From NCBI GenBank assembly GCA_902795045.1, contig CADBJU010000015.1:41514-105513 (forward strand): a stretch of 64,000 nucleotides of DNA. Reading direction: 5' to 3'. The notes beneath the pieces were generated by a model that saw only the letters and a program-made list of their open reading frames with translations, searched no databases and had not been told where the DNA came from. The translations under genes were made by a program, and so were the position numbers. The DNA is from Oscillospiraceae bacterium. GTDB taxonomy: Bacteria; Bacillota; Clostridia; Oscillospirales; Oscillospiraceae. This document shows positions 1-8,226 of this stretch, one piece after another. The first letter of the stretch is position 1, and each line of letters begins with the position of its first letter.

Positions 1-952
1 AGAAGATGATGAGCAGCAGGTAAATGATCGCGTAGGGGATGGAGTTGGTGCCGAACCAGGTGCTGACCCAGCCGCTGGTCTTGCCGGTGAAGGCCGCGAT
101 GGTCGCGGGGACAGAGGCGATGGACTGGGCGAAGATGATGGGCATAACGCCGGACATGTTCACCTTCATGGGCAGGTAGGTGCTCTGGCCGCCGTACATC
201 TTGCGTCCGACGACGCGCTTGGCGTACTGGACGGGGATGCGGCGCTCGGCATCATTGACGAACACGATCAGGATCACGATCGCCAGCGCACCGAGGAACA
301 TCAGGATCGCGACAAAGACGTTGAGCTCGCCGCGGATGATGTTGGAGATGGTGGTGATGATCGCGGTGGGGAAGCGGGAGATGATGCTGGCAAACAGGAT
401 CATGGAGATGCCGTTGCCGATGCCGAACTCGGTGATCTGCTCGCCGAGCCACATGATCAGCGCGGAGCCGGAGGTGAAGGTCAGGATGATGACAATCGCG
501 GCCCAGACGTTGCCGGTGGCCTCGGGGGTGAGGATGCCGTAGTTCTTGATGAGCATGTAGAAGCCGAAGCCCTGCAGCAGGCCGATCGCCACGGTGGCGT
601 AACGGGTGATGGAGGCGATCTTCTTGCGGCCCTCTTCGCCCTCTTCCTTGCTCATGCGCTCAAGGGCAGGGATGGCGATGCAGAGGAGCTGAATGATGAT
701 GCTCGCATTGATGTAGGGCTGGATGCTCAGTGCGAAGATGGTGGCCTGGGAAAAGGCGCCGCCGGACATGACGTTCAGCAGGCCCAGGACGGTGTTCTGC
801 AGCTGCATGAAGTAGGTCTGCAGAGCAGCGACGTTGACATAGGGGACAGGGATGGCGTTGCCGAGACGATACAGCGCCAGGATGAGCAGTGTGAAGAGGA
901 TCTTTTTACGGAGCTCTTCGATCTTCCATGCGTTGCGTAATGTCTGAAGCAC
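1..952 (-). CDS. secY: Protein translocase subunit SecY (3' end outside window)
   Basis: SecY is the central pore subunit of the SecYEG membrane channel, through which SecA (encoded at 51862-54639) pushes unfolded preproteins. The reading frame starts with GTG at 952-950, directly after the rplO stop, and the first residues read MLQTLRNAWKIEELRKKI, the usual cytoplasmic N-terminus of bacterial SecY. About 317 residues of alternating hydrophobic segments follow before the window edge, so the last third is missing. It is the last visible gene of the ribosomal operon, with zero spacing to rplO, which implies translational coupling. Identification is from family knowledge of gene order plus the N-terminal sequence. 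Confidence 0.95.
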   Translation of the reverse strand, partial: MLQTLRNAWKIEELRKKILFTLLILALYRLGNAIPVPYVNVAALQTYFMQLQNTVLGLLNVMSGGAFSQATIFALSIQPYINASIIIQLLCIAIPALERMSKEEGEEGRKKIASITRYATVAIGLLQGFGFYMLIKNYGILTPEATGNVWAAIVIILTFTSGSALIMWLGEQITEFGIGNGISMILFASIISRFPTAIITTISNIIRGELNVFVAILMFLGALAIVILIVFVNDAERRIPVQYAKRVVGRKMYGGQSTYLPMKVNMSGVMPIIFAQSIASVPATIAAFTGKTSGWVSTWFGTNSIPYAIIYLLLIIF

Positions 953-1393
953 TTAGACCACCTCTGCCTTTCCGCCGGCCGCCTCGATCTTCTGTTTTGC
1001 GGTTTCGGAAAAAGCAGAAGCTTTTACGGTCAGCTTCTTGGTAACTTCACCGTTGCCAAGGAACTTGACGCCGTACTTGCAGTGGGAGATGATGCCGGCG
1101 TCCTTGATGGCCTGTACATCGACGACGGAGCCGTCCTCAAAACGGTCCAGAACAGAAACGTTAAGAGCGTCAAGGGGCTTCGCAAAGATATTATTGAAAC
1201 CTCTCTTGGGGATGCGGCGTGCCAGAGGCATCTGGCCGCCTTCGAAGCCGATGCGGGTACCGCCGCCGCTGCGGGCCTTCTGGCCCTTGTGGCCGCGGCC
1301 TGCGGTCTTGCCGTTACCGGTGGCGTGGCCTCTGCCCTTGCGCTTGTCGACATGGGTGGAGCCGGCTACGGGAGAAAGATCATGGATATACAT
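953..1393 (-). CDS. rplO: 50S ribosomal protein L15
   Basis: L15 binds 23S rRNA late in large-subunit assembly. The 146-residue length is normal. The N-terminal region carries the Gly/Arg/Lys-rich stretch typical of L15 (residues about 10-50, with GRGHKGQKARSGGG and GFEGGQMPLARRIPKRGF), followed by the globular C-terminal half. It lies 13 bp downstream of rpmD and abuts secY, the standard spc-operon order. Nothing is unusual. Confidence 0.98.
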   Translation of the reverse strand: MYIHDLSPVAGSTHVDKRKGRGHATGNGKTAGRGHKGQKARSGGGTRIGFEGGQMPLARRIPKRGFNNIFAKPLDALNVSVLDRFEDGSVVDVQAIKDAGIISHCKYGVKFLGNGEVTKKLTVKASAFSETAKQKIEAAGGKAEVV

Positions 1394-1406
1394 TCTCTGG
1401 CCCTCC

Positions 1407-1586
1407 TTATTCTTCGGTTACCTGGACGAGATAGCCGATCTTGGCGATCTTGCCGCGGGTCTGGGGATTGTCGGGCTGCAGAGTCTCGTTGCCGATCTTG
1501 TGCAGGCCGAGAGAGTAGGCAGTCGCGATGTGCTTGTCGTGTCTGCCGTTGAGGCTCTTGACGAGCTTGATTCTGAGATTAGCCAT
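1407..1586 (-). CDS. rpmD: 50S ribosomal protein L30
   Basis: A 59-residue frame between rpsE and rplO, beginning MANLRIKLVKSLNGR and ending GYLVQVTEE. It has the single L30 fold: an N-terminal beta strand with IKLVKS, a helix ending GLHKIG, and a C-terminal strand with KIGYLV. Start ATG at 1586-1584 has an AGGGCGAAAG-type ribosome binding site just upstream. Gene order (S5-L30-L15) confirms it. It is easily missed by automated callers because it is under 60 residues. Confidence 0.96.
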   Translation of the reverse strand: MANLRIKLVKSLNGRHDKHIATAYSLGLHKIGNETLQPDNPQTRGKIAKIGYLVQVTEE

Positions 1587-1598
1587 CTTTCGCCCTCC

Positions 1599-2126
1599 TT
1601 AGCCCTGAACTTCTTCAGGAGTCTTGCCTCTGACGGCGGCGACCTGCTGGGCGTTGCGCAGAGACTTCAGGCCTTCCATCGTGGCTGCCACGACGTTGGC
1701 GGGGTTGTTGGTGCGCAGGCACTTGGTACGGATATTGGAGATACCCGCAGCCTCGACGACCGCACGCACGGCACCGCCGGCGATAACGCCGGTGCCTTCG
1801 GGGGCGGGCTTGAGCAGCACGCGGCCGGCACCGAACGCGCCGAGGACCTCATGGGGAATGGTGGTACCCTGGAGGGTGACGGTGACGATATTCTTCTTGG
1901 CGTCCTCGAGGCCCTTGCGGATGGCCTCGGAGACCTCGTTGGCCTTGCCCATGCCGAAGCCGACGCGGCCCTTGCCGTCGCCGACGACGCAGAGCGCGGA
2001 GAACTTCGCCACACGGCCGCCCTTGACGGTCTTGCTGACGCGGTTGAGGGAAACTACCTTCTCGATGAACTCAGAGGGCGCCTCTTCCTTATTGCGGCGG
2101 TCTCTTCTGTCATTGTTGTAAGCCAT
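1599..2126 (-). CDS. rpsE: 30S ribosomal protein S5
   Basis: S5 sits on the back of the 30S head/body junction and helps translational fidelity. The 175-residue protein has the N-terminal double-stranded-RNA-binding S5 domain (residues about 15-80, with [20 protein letters not shown]) and the C-terminal S5 domain ending at [18 protein letters not shown]. It lies 17 bp downstream of rplR and 12 bp upstream of rpmD inside the spc operon. Confidence 0.98.
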   Translation of the reverse strand: MAYNNDRRDRRNKEEAPSEFIEKVVSLNRVSKTVKGGRVAKFSALCVVGDGKGRVGFGMGKANEVSEAIRKGLEDAKKNIVTVTLQGTTIPHEVLGAFGAGRVLLKPAPEGTGVIAGGAVRAVVEAAGISNIRTKCLRTNNPANVVAATMEGLKSLRNAQQVAAVRGKTPEEVQG

Positions 2127-2143
2127 GTTGTTGTCCCCCTCCC

Positions 2144-2503
2144 TTAGAATTTCAGGCCGCCCTCGCGGGCGCCGTCTGCCAGTGCCTGGACGCGGCCATG
2201 ATAAATGTAGCCGCCGCGGTCAAACACGACTTCTTCGATGCCCTTCTTGAGGGCGCGCTCGGCGACCATGGCGCCGACCTTCTTTGCGGCCTCGACGTTG
2301 CCGCCGTTGCCTTCGAAGCCCTTCTCAACGCTGGAGGCGGACACGAGGGTGTTGCCGGCTACGTCGTCGATGATCTGGGCATAGATGTTGTTCTCGCTGC
2401 GAAATACGCTCAGGCGGGGTCTCTCGGGGGTACCGGAGATCTTGCCGCGTACTCTCTGATGGCGCTTGATGCGCTGGCCTCTGGTATCGGGTCTCTTAAT
2501 CAT
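2144..2503 (-). CDS. rplR: 50S ribosomal protein L18
   Basis: L18 binds 5S rRNA and helps attach it to the large subunit. The 119-residue protein has a basic N-terminus ([38 protein letters not shown]) and the conserved C-terminal [21 protein letters not shown] motif region. It lies 16 bp from rplF and 17 bp from rpsE, in canonical order. Confidence 0.98.
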   Translation of the reverse strand: MIKRPDTRGQRIKRHQRVRGKISGTPERPRLSVFRSENNIYAQIIDDVAGNTLVSASSVEKGFEGNGGNVEAAKKVGAMVAERALKKGIEEVVFDRGGYIYHGRVQALADGAREGGLKF

Positions 2504-2519
2504 TCAGGCACACCTCCGT

Positions 2520-3062
2520 TTACTTGGCGCCGGTCTTGCCTTCTTTGCGGCGGATCGTCTCGTAGTCGTACTTGATGCCCTTGCCCTTGTAAGGCTCGGG
2601 AGGTCTCTTACCACGGACTTCGGCTGCAAACTGGCCGACCTTCTGCTTGTCGATACCCTTGATGACGATGTGGTTTGCGTCGGGGACGTCGATCTGGATG
2701 TCCTCGTTCTCGCTCATGATGACCTGGTGGGAATAGCCCAGGTTCATGACCAGGTTCTTGCCTTCCTTCTGGGCGCGGTAGCCGACGCCGTTGATCTCCA
2801 GCTTCTTCTCAAAGCCGTGGGTCACGCCGATGACCATGTTGTCGATCAGCGTACGGGTCAGACCGTGCAGGGAACGGTTTTCCTTGGTGTCGTCGGGACG
2901 GGAGACATGGATGACGCCGCCTTCGATGTCGATCTTCATCTGGGGGACGAGGGTGCGCTCGATGCTGCCCTTGGGGCCCTTGACGGTGACGTGGTTGTGC
3001 TCGTCGACCTTGACTTCAACGCCGGCGGGGATGGTGATGGGTGCTCTACCGATTCTAGACAT
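2520..3062 (-). CDS. rplF: 50S ribosomal protein L6
   Basis: L6 lies near the GTPase centre and the sarcin-ricin loop. The 180-residue product starts [17 protein letters not shown] and contains the duplicated L6 fold. The second repeat carries the diagnostic [16 protein letters not shown] signature at about residues 151-166. It is 12 bp downstream of rpsH and 16 bp upstream of rplR. Confidence 0.98.
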   Translation of the reverse strand: MSRIGRAPITIPAGVEVKVDEHNHVTVKGPKGSIERTLVPQMKIDIEGGVIHVSRPDDTKENRSLHGLTRTLIDNMVIGVTHGFEKKLEINGVGYRAQKEGKNLVMNLGYSHQVIMSENEDIQIDVPDANHIVIKGIDKQKVGQFAAEVRGKRPPEPYKGKGIKYDYETIRRKEGKTGAK

Positions 3063-3074
3063 TGTGTTCCCTCC

Positions 3075-3473
3075 TTACCATACGAATGCCAGGACTTCGC
3101 CGCCGACATGCTCCTTGCGAGCCTGCTTGTCGGTCATGACGCCCTTGGAGGTGGAGATGATGGCAATGCCGAGACCCTTGAGCACGCGGGGGAGCTCATC
3201 GGCGCCCGCGTAAACGCGGAGACCGGGCTTGCTCACGCGGCGCAGGCCCTGGATGGCCTTCTCTTTGCCGGGGAGATACTTGAGGGTGATGCGGATGATG
3301 CCCTGGGTACCGTCGTCGATGACCTGGTAGTTCTTGATGTAGCCCTCGCTCAGAAGGATCTCGGCGATGGCCTTCTTCATCTTGGACGCAGGCACGTCAA
3401 CGGACTCATGCTTGGCGCTTCCGGCGTTGCGGATGCGGGTCAGCATATCGGCAATGGGGTCGGTGATCTGCAT
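3075..3473 (-). CDS. rpsH: 30S ribosomal protein S8
   Basis: S8 is a primary 16S rRNA binder and, in many bacteria, the translational regulator of the spc operon. The 132-residue protein starts [17 protein letters not shown] and ends with the family C-terminal pattern [20 protein letters not shown]...[10 protein letters not shown] strong AGGAGGAAAACC site precedes ATG. Unusually, it is the first gene of the run: rpsN, rplE, rplX and rplN, which normally precede it, are absent and are replaced by non-coding sequence and then a plus-strand gene. Confidence 0.97.
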   Translation of the reverse strand: MQITDPIADMLTRIRNAGSAKHESVDVPASKMKKAIAEILLSEGYIKNYQVIDDGTQGIIRITLKYLPGKEKAIQGLRRVSKPGLRVYAGADELPRVLKGLGIAIISTSKGVMTDKQARKEHVGGEVLAFVW

Positions 3474-4091
3474 GTGGTTTTCCTCCTGTATTTAGAGTTA
3501 CCGGGGCTGTGCCCGGTGTGGCGACGGAGGTACTGTGCCAATACATGATTGGCCACAGCCTTTCCGCGTCAGAAGAAGCTCGCTCCACTCCGCTTTCCCG
3601 GTTTCCGTAAGTGCCGCGGAAGCTGCGTATCCGCTCCCTCCTTCTTCCTTTTCAAAACGAACCCGCTTCGCTGGGCTTCGTTTTGATGGGGACGAGAGAC
3701 GCGGACGCTCGCTCCACTCCGCTTTTGCTCTGCCCGTCCGCGTCCCGCTTCGCTCCGCCTGCCTGGGTTTGCCAGCGGTACGGTACTTTCACGCAACGCA
3801 TCCGGGTGTTTCGCGTTTTCGGCTGAACTTTGCGCTGTTTCCGTCGTGAGCTTGAAAACAGCGCTTTGCTCCCCCGAATATCCACGCCAGAAATGTGACC
3901 TGTAAGCGGCGGTCCTTTCCGTCATGCGCGGGATTCGAAAGGGAGTGCAATCGTGCTTCTTTATTCGGTTCGACGGGAGTGATCGGTTCCCGCCGGACAA
4001 ATCCATATATTACAGGAACGACACCGGTTTGTCAATCCTTTTTTCGGCGTTGCGCCGAATTTTTTTGAAAAATTTTGTGAAGGATTTACGA
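3474..4091. other. Non-coding region upstream of the truncated ribosomal operon
   Basis: About 620 bp with no convincing gene. Minus-strand open frames here are low-complexity (Arg/Ser/Gly/Ala) and lack a credible start. Visible structure: a small CCGGG/CCCGG hairpin at about 3511-3526 just ahead of the rpsH ribosome binding site; a strong hairpin with arms CAAAACGAA and TTCGTTTTG around 3653-3685; and GCGGACG/CGTCCGC arms spanning about 3698-3745. These look like intergenic repeats rather than protein. No rpsN (S14) sequence is present in any frame, and no sigma-A promoter of good quality was found for the ribosomal genes. Confidence 0.6.
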
Positions 4092-4367
4092 AAAAGTGAA
4101 AAGTGAAAATTGGAAAGCGGAAAGAAGGAGCGGCTTCGCCGCGATTGAAATTTGGCTCCCTCATTGAGGGAGCTGGCACCAGTGCCGCGGCAGTGGTGAC
4201 TGAAGGAGTCCCCCGTTACTTTAACCGGGCGCAAACCACAGGGACTCCCTCCGTTACGACGGCAAGCCGCCGTGCCACCTCCCTCGGAGAGAGAGGCAAT
4301 TATAATCCGTCCGCGCAGCGGACACCTTCACTTCACTTTTCACTTTTCACTTTCCACTTTCCACTTT
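4092..4367. repeat. Family C inverted-repeat element with nested family A repeat
   Basis: The left end is built of GTGAAAAGTGAAAATTGG-like units (4095-4126) and the right end (4327-4367) is the same sequence inverted (TTCACTTTTCACTTTCCAC). Just inside the ends are GAAGGAGCGGCTTCGCCG at the left and GCAGCGGACACC at the right; both are shared with the copy at 10792-10952. The centre (4152-4300) is a family A palindromic repeat (GGCTCCCTCATTGAGGGAG at its left boundary). No coding sequence inside. Confidence 0.7.
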
Positions 4368-4415
4368 GCCGCTTGCGTGGTATAATACTCCCACTTTAAG
4401 AAAGACGGTATATAC

Positions 4416-5093
4416 ATGTTTTCTGGCTTCAGTGAAAAAACCGGCGGCTTCCTTTGGGAGCTGGCCTTCAATAACGAGCGGCCCTGGTTCCTCGCCCACA
4501 AGCAGGAATTTGAGGACTTTGTCAACACCCCATTTAAAACGCTTGCGTCCGAGTCCTTCGCGCTCTTTACCGGGCGCTGCCCCGATTTTGAGGGGAGCGT
4601 CCACGTCTCGCGCATCTACCGCGACGCGCGGCGGCTCTTCGGGCGCGGGCCGTACAAGGACCATCTGTGGTTCTCCGTCACGGACAGCGCCGTGGTCCAC
4701 AACGGGCCCATGCTCTGGTTTGAGATCTCGCCCGCGCATTACAGCTACGGCATGGGCTGGTACGGGGCGACACCGGTACAGATGGAGGCCTTCCGCCGCT
4801 CGATCGACGCAAACCCCGCCCGCTTCCGCAGGCTCGCCCAGCAGCTTGAGCGCAAGGGCTGGCTACTCGGCGGCGAGAGCTACAAGCGCCCCAAGGCCAT
4901 GCACGGCGACGCGCTCATCGACAGCTGGTATAACCGCAAGTATGCGGGCGTGCACAAGGAGTTCGACCTGGGCGGGGACGCCTATACCGAGGCGCTGCCC
5001 GGCATCGTGGCGGACGCCTTCTCCGAGCTTCTGCCCATGTACCGCTATCTGATGGAGGTCTATCTCTCCTGCCCGGAGGAAATGAAGCGATAA
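4416..5093 (+). CDS. DUF2461 / TIGR02453 family protein
   Basis: A 225-residue soluble protein of the DUF2461 family, whose biochemical function is unknown. Family features visible are the N-terminal FLWELAFNNERPWFLAHKQEFE (in family form: F...L..NN...WF...K..YE), the central RIYRDARRLFGRGPYKDHLWF, and ISPAHYSYGMGWYG. The start at 4416 has only a weak upstream ribosome binding site, but no better in-frame start exists. It is monocistronic: a repeat lies upstream and a hairpin directly follows the stop. Alternative functions cannot be proposed from sequence alone. Confidence 0.85.
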   Translation: MFSGFSEKTGGFLWELAFNNERPWFLAHKQEFEDFVNTPFKTLASESFALFTGRCPDFEGSVHVSRIYRDARRLFGRGPYKDHLWFSVTDSAVVHNGPMLWFEISPAHYSYGMGWYGATPVQMEAFRRSIDANPARFRRLAQQLERKGWLLGGESYKRPKAMHGDALIDSWYNRKYAGVHKEFDLGGDAYTEALPGIVADAFSELLPMYRYLMEVYLSCPEEMKR

Positions 5094-5120
5094 TCAATTG
5101 CGAATACGATTCGCAATTGA
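5094..5120 (+). terminator. Hairpin after the DUF2461 gene
   Basis: Near-perfect inverted repeat TCAATTGCGAA / TTCGCAATTGA with a five-base loop immediately after the stop codon at 5093. There is no clear T-run, so it may be a 3'-stabilising hairpin rather than an efficient terminator. Confidence 0.45.
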
Positions 5121-5309
5121 GAGCTCGCGCTTATCGCACACGGCGGACTGTAACACGCCGTGTTTGGTCGGCGCGAGGCCTCGCTATGCTCGGCTCAGGG
5201 TGTTTTTGAGAAAGCAAAGCTCTCTCAAAAACGATTGAAATTTCTTTGGAACGCGAACCTGGTTTTCACAATTAATGAACGAGATTAAAAGATTGCCCGG
5301 AGGAAGGCC
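5121..5309. other. Intergenic region with two further hairpins
   Basis: Holds a CACGGCG/CGCCGTG hairpin at about 5138-5162 and an AT-rich hairpin with arms GTTTTTGAGA and TCTCAAAAAC at 5202-5232. No promoter of good match was seen. The downstream glycosyltransferase has its own GGAGGAAGG ribosome binding site. Confidence 0.4.
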
Positions 5310-6356
5310 ATGCAGCAACAATGCCCAGCGCCGCGGGCGGCAATCATCATGCCCGCCTACAACGCGGAAAAGACAATCGAACGCACCGTGCGCAGTATCC
5401 TGGACCAGACTGTGGGGGATCTGCTGCTGCTGGCGGTAAACGACGGCTCCACGGATGAAACCGCCGCGATCCTCGAGCGCCTGCACGAAGAGGACGCGCG
5501 CGTCTGCCCGATCACAGTCGAAAACGGCGGCCCCGCCAGAGCGCGAAACCTCGCCCTCGATCTGGTGCCGCCGGGGACGGAGTACCTGATGTTCTCCGAC
5601 GCGGACGACCTGCTCGCCTCCGACGCGCTGGAGTACGCCATCGAAAACGCCGGGGACGCGGATCTCGTGCTGATGGGCTTTTCGATCCTGAACCCGGACG
5701 GCAGCGAGGCCAGGTACAGCGAGCCCGCCGCCCGCTACACGCCGGACACTCTCGGCCCCGCCCTCGGGCGGCTTTACAAGGCAAACCTGTTAAACCAGGT
5801 CTGGGGCAAGCTGTTCCGGGCGGGCCTCGTGCTGGACAACCGTCTGCGCTTCCCCGACTACCGCTGGGGCGAGGACCGGCTGTTCATCTACGACTGCCTC
5901 GAGCGCGCCGGGAGCGTGGCCGTGCTGCCGGAATGCAAATATCAGTACATCATGTACCCCGGCGAAAGCCTCATCACGAGGTATTATAATAGGAAGCTCG
6001 ACATCTGCGTGGAGTCCGACCGGCGCATGGAGGCGCTGTGCGAGCGCTTCGGCGTGACGGACCGGCGGGATCACCGCTATATGTTTGTAAAGAGCATCTT
6101 CTCCTGCCTGACCACGCTCTTCTCCCCCCACTGCACCCTCACGCGGGAGGAAAAGCGCGCCGAGATCCGCCGTGCAATCACGAACGAGCATGTGCAGGAG
6201 CGAAGCCGCGACGTGTTCGGCGGCGCGCCGGTGCAGGCGCTGTGTGCGGTGATGCACACGAAAAACGTCACACTCAACTATCTGGCGTTCCGGTCGGTGG
6301 CCCGGGCCGGGCAGCTTGCGCCGCGGCTGTTCACGGCGATCAAGCACAGGAAATGA
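5310..6356 (+). CDS. Family 2 glycosyltransferase
   Basis: Transfers a sugar from a nucleotide-sugar donor to an unidentified acceptor, probably a cell-surface polymer. The GT-A fold is clear: IIMPAYNAEKTIERTVRSIL near residue 12, VNDGSTDETAAIL near 42, and the metal-binding DXD region MFSDADDLLASDALEYA near 93. A C-terminal part of about 150 residues (WGEDRLFIYDCLERAG) is typical of EpsJ-like GT2 enzymes. There is no transmembrane segment. It stands alone with no other polysaccharide genes nearby, so the acceptor cannot be inferred. Confidence 0.88.
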   Translation: MQQQCPAPRAAIIMPAYNAEKTIERTVRSILDQTVGDLLLLAVNDGSTDETAAILERLHEEDARVCPITVENGGPARARNLALDLVPPGTEYLMFSDADDLLASDALEYAIENAGDADLVLMGFSILNPDGSEARYSEPAARYTPDTLGPALGRLYKANLLNQVWGKLFRAGLVLDNRLRFPDYRWGEDRLFIYDCLERAGSVAVLPECKYQYIMYPGESLITRYYNRKLDICVESDRRMEALCERFGVTDRRDHRYMFVKSIFSCLTTLFSPHCTLTREEKRAEIRRAITNEHVQERSRDVFGGAPVQALCAVMHTKNVTLNYLAFRSVARAGQLAPRLFTAIKHRK

Positions 6357-6362
6357 CTTTAT

Positions 6363-6561
6363 GGGTATCGGCTTCAATCAGCAAGTACCAGCTTATAGCC
6401 TGTCATTGCGAACCAGTGACCGATGTCACTGGTGTGGCAATCCGTACTCCCAGCGGCCAGTTAAGATTTCTGAGTGTTTTAGTGCCTCCGGCGGGCGGAT
6501 TGCCACGACCAGTTTGAGAACTGGTCTCGCAATGACGGGGTTAGCTGAGTTAAGCCGATAC
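6363..6561. repeat. Family B interspersed repeat, complete copy
   Basis: The element begins TATCGGCTTCAATCAGCAAG and ends with the inverted version of that sequence (GCTGAGTTAAGCCGATA, 6544-6560), giving terminal inverted repeats. Inside are TGTCATTGCGAACCAGTGAC at 6401, GTGTGGCAATCCG, GGCGGATTGCCACGACC and CGCAATGACGG. Partial or rearranged copies lie at 28448-28731, 49256-49481, 56437-56636 and 63903-64000. No coding capacity. Confidence 0.75.
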
Positions 6562-6575
6562 GCACAAATGATTTT

Positions 6576-6600
6576 TTGGCTCCCTCAGAGAGGGAGGCAA
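6576..6600. repeat. Family A remnant (minimal hairpin)
   Basis: TTGGCTCCCTCAGAGAGGGA followed by GGCAA is the fused left and right ends of a family A repeat with the interior deleted. It lies just upstream of ruvX and directly adjoins its GGAGGATCAAAT ribosome binding site. Confidence 0.5.
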
Positions 6601-6621
6601 TAAGGAATCGGAGGATCAAAT

Positions 6622-7032
6622 ATGCGAACCATGGCCATCGACTACGGCGATCAGCGCATCGGGCTTGCGGTGTCGGATCTGCTGGGGATGCTGGCGGGCG
6701 AGGCCTGGACCATGCAGGAATGGGATATGGAGCGGGCAGCCAAACGCATCGCCGAAGAGGCGAAGGCCCGCGACGTGGGGACGCTGGTGCTGGGCCTGCC
6801 GAAGAACATGGACGGCAGCGAGGGCCCGCGCGCCGAAAAGAGCCGCGCCTTTCGTGAATTATTAGTAAAGGAAAGCGGTTTGCCCGTGATCCTCTGGGAC
6901 GAGCGGCGCAGCAGCATCGAGGCCCACGCCATTCTGCACTCGGCGGGCAAAAAGGAAAAGCAGCACCGCAAAAACGTGGACGCCGTCGCGGCAAGCCTGA
7001 TTCTCGAGGGCTACCTCGGCAGCGCGCGCTGA
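6622..7032 (+). CDS. ruvX: Putative pre-16S rRNA nuclease / Holliday junction resolvase YqgF
   Basis: RNase H-fold YqgF/RuvX protein, implicated in maturation of the 16S rRNA 5' end. The 136-residue length fits the family. Conserved acidic sites are visible: AIDYGDQRIGLAVSD (residues 5-19), GLPKNMDGSEGPRAEK (58-73), LWDERRSS (90-97) and NVDAVAASLILEGYL near the C-terminus. ATG at 6622 follows GGAGG with good spacing. It is followed by a terminator-like structure, so it is probably monocistronic. Confidence 0.92.
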   Translation: MRTMAIDYGDQRIGLAVSDLLGMLAGEAWTMQEWDMERAAKRIAEEAKARDVGTLVLGLPKNMDGSEGPRAEKSRAFRELLVKESGLPVILWDERRSSIEAHAILHSAGKKEKQHRKNVDAVAASLILEGYLGSAR

Positions 7033-7049
7033 CGAAACCCAAAACTTGA

Positions 7050-7122
7050 CAAAGGGCGGAAGTGCCTGCAATCGCTGGTTTTGCGAAAAAACCGGCGCAA
7101 TTGTCAGACAGTTCCGCCTTTA
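7050..7122 (+). terminator. Composite terminator after ruvX
   Basis: An outer pairing of AAAGGGCGGAA (about 7050) with TTCCGCCTTT (about 7108), followed by ATTTTTG, encloses an inner hairpin CGCTGGTTTT/AAAACCGGCG at about 7071-7097. The outer arm plus T-run has the form of an intrinsic terminator. Confidence 0.55.
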
Positions 7123-7181
7123 TTTTTGCCTCCCGCGCACATAATGATTCTTGTGAAATTGAAGTACGGGAGGCATCCTTT

Positions 7182-8174
7182 ATGAGAAAATGGATCGTGA
7201 CGGGGCTGTGCGCCCTGTTTTTCAGTCCGCTGCTGACGGTGCAGGCCTTCGCCCAGGAGCTGCTGGTGGGCGGCCAGGCGGTGGGCATTCAGATCAGCAC
7301 CGACGGGGTGATCGTGGCGGGCTTCTGCCCGGTGGAGACAGAGGATGGCGCGGTGAACCCGGCAGAGGACGCGGGGCTCAAGGCGGGCGACCTCATCTGC
7401 GGGGCCGACGGGCAGAGCGTCTCGGACGCGGCGGGCCTCATCGCGGCGCTGGAGGAGGCCGGGGACCAGGTGGAGCTGGAGGTCAGGCGCGGCAGCCAGA
7501 CCCTGAGCCTGCCGGTACAGACCGCCGTGGGCGAGGAGGGGCGGCCCATGCTGGGGATTTTGCTGCGCGACGGGCTGAGCGGCATCGGCACCCTCACCTT
7601 CTGTGACCCGGACAGCGGCGTCTTCGGCGCGCTGGGCCACAGCATCAACGACAGCGAGACCGGCCTTGCCGTGCCGCTTCGCGAGGGCAGCGTCACCGAG
7701 GCCCAGATCGTCTCCGTGCACCCCGGCACCGCGGGCACGCCGGGCGAGCTGGACGGCATCTCCGATCTCTCCCGGGTGCTCGGGAGCGTGGAGCGGAACA
7801 CCGACGTCGGCATCTTCGGCCACATCAGTGCCGCCCTCGGCTCCCGCCCGGCAAGGATCGGCGAGCTTGCGGCGGGCCCGGCCTCCATCCTCTCCACCGT
7901 TGAGGGCCGGGAGACCGGGGAGTTTCAGGTGGAGATCAACCGCGTCTACCGCGATGCCGACGGCACCCACGCCATGTTCAGCGTCACAGACCCGGCTTTG
8001 CTGAGCCGCACGGGCGGCATCGTCCAGGGCATGAGCGGCAGCCCCATCCTGCAAAACGGCTGCCTCGTCGGCGCGGTCACACACGTTTTTATCAATGACG
8101 CCTCCCGCGGCTATGCCGTGAGCATCCAGGACATGCTGCGCGCGGCGGGGATTGCCATGGACAAAGCGGCATGA
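7182..8174 (+). CDS. spoIVB: Stage IV sporulation protease SpoIVB
   Basis: SpoIVB is a forespore-secreted serine peptidase (S55) that triggers processing of pro-sigma-K in the mother cell. The 330-residue protein has an N-terminal signal/anchor (MRKWIVTGLCALFFSPLLTV), a PDZ domain (about residues 55-115; AGLKAGDLICGADG) and the S55 domain with GHSI (catalytic His, about 148) and GIVQGMSGSPILQNG (catalytic Ser). The start was placed at 7182 because GGGAGG lies eight bases upstream and the signal peptide begins there; an in-frame ATG 120 bp earlier would add a non-signal leader. This is direct evidence that the organism sporulates. No sigma-G promoter could be assigned. Confidence 0.93.
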   Translation: MRKWIVTGLCALFFSPLLTVQAFAQELLVGGQAVGIQISTDGVIVAGFCPVETEDGAVNPAEDAGLKAGDLICGADGQSVSDAAGLIAALEEAGDQVELEVRRGSQTLSLPVQTAVGEEGRPMLGILLRDGLSGIGTLTFCDPDSGVFGALGHSINDSETGLAVPLREGSVTEAQIVSVHPGTAGTPGELDGISDLSRVLGSVERNTDVGIFGHISAALGSRPARIGELAAGPASILSTVEGRETGEFQVEINRVYRDADGTHAMFSVTDPALLSRTGGIVQGMSGSPILQNGCLVGAVTHVFINDASRGYAVSIQDMLRAAGIAMDKAA

Positions 8175-8204
8175 AAAACAGCCCGGCAGAAAACTGCCGG
8201 GCTG
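8173..8204 (-). terminator. Intrinsic terminator for putP
   Basis: Hairpin CAGCCCGGCAG / CTGCCGGGCTG with an AAAA loop. On the minus strand it is followed by a run of T residues (plus-strand 8174-8178 AAAAA), so it terminates putP. On the plus strand it can act as a weaker terminator for spoIVB. Confidence 0.8.
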
Positions 8205-8226
8205 TGCGTATGTCTGCGGATAAAAC

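Noticed and set aside
3924-3985. tRNA-like TTCGAATCCC sequence on the minus strand
   Set aside because: The T-arm cannot pair and no acceptor or anticodon stem can be drawn.
3569-4006. Minus-strand 145-codon ORF upstream of rpsH as a replacement for rpsN
   Set aside because: It lacks the S14 zinc-ribbon Cys pattern, is low-complexity and covers hairpin-forming repeats.
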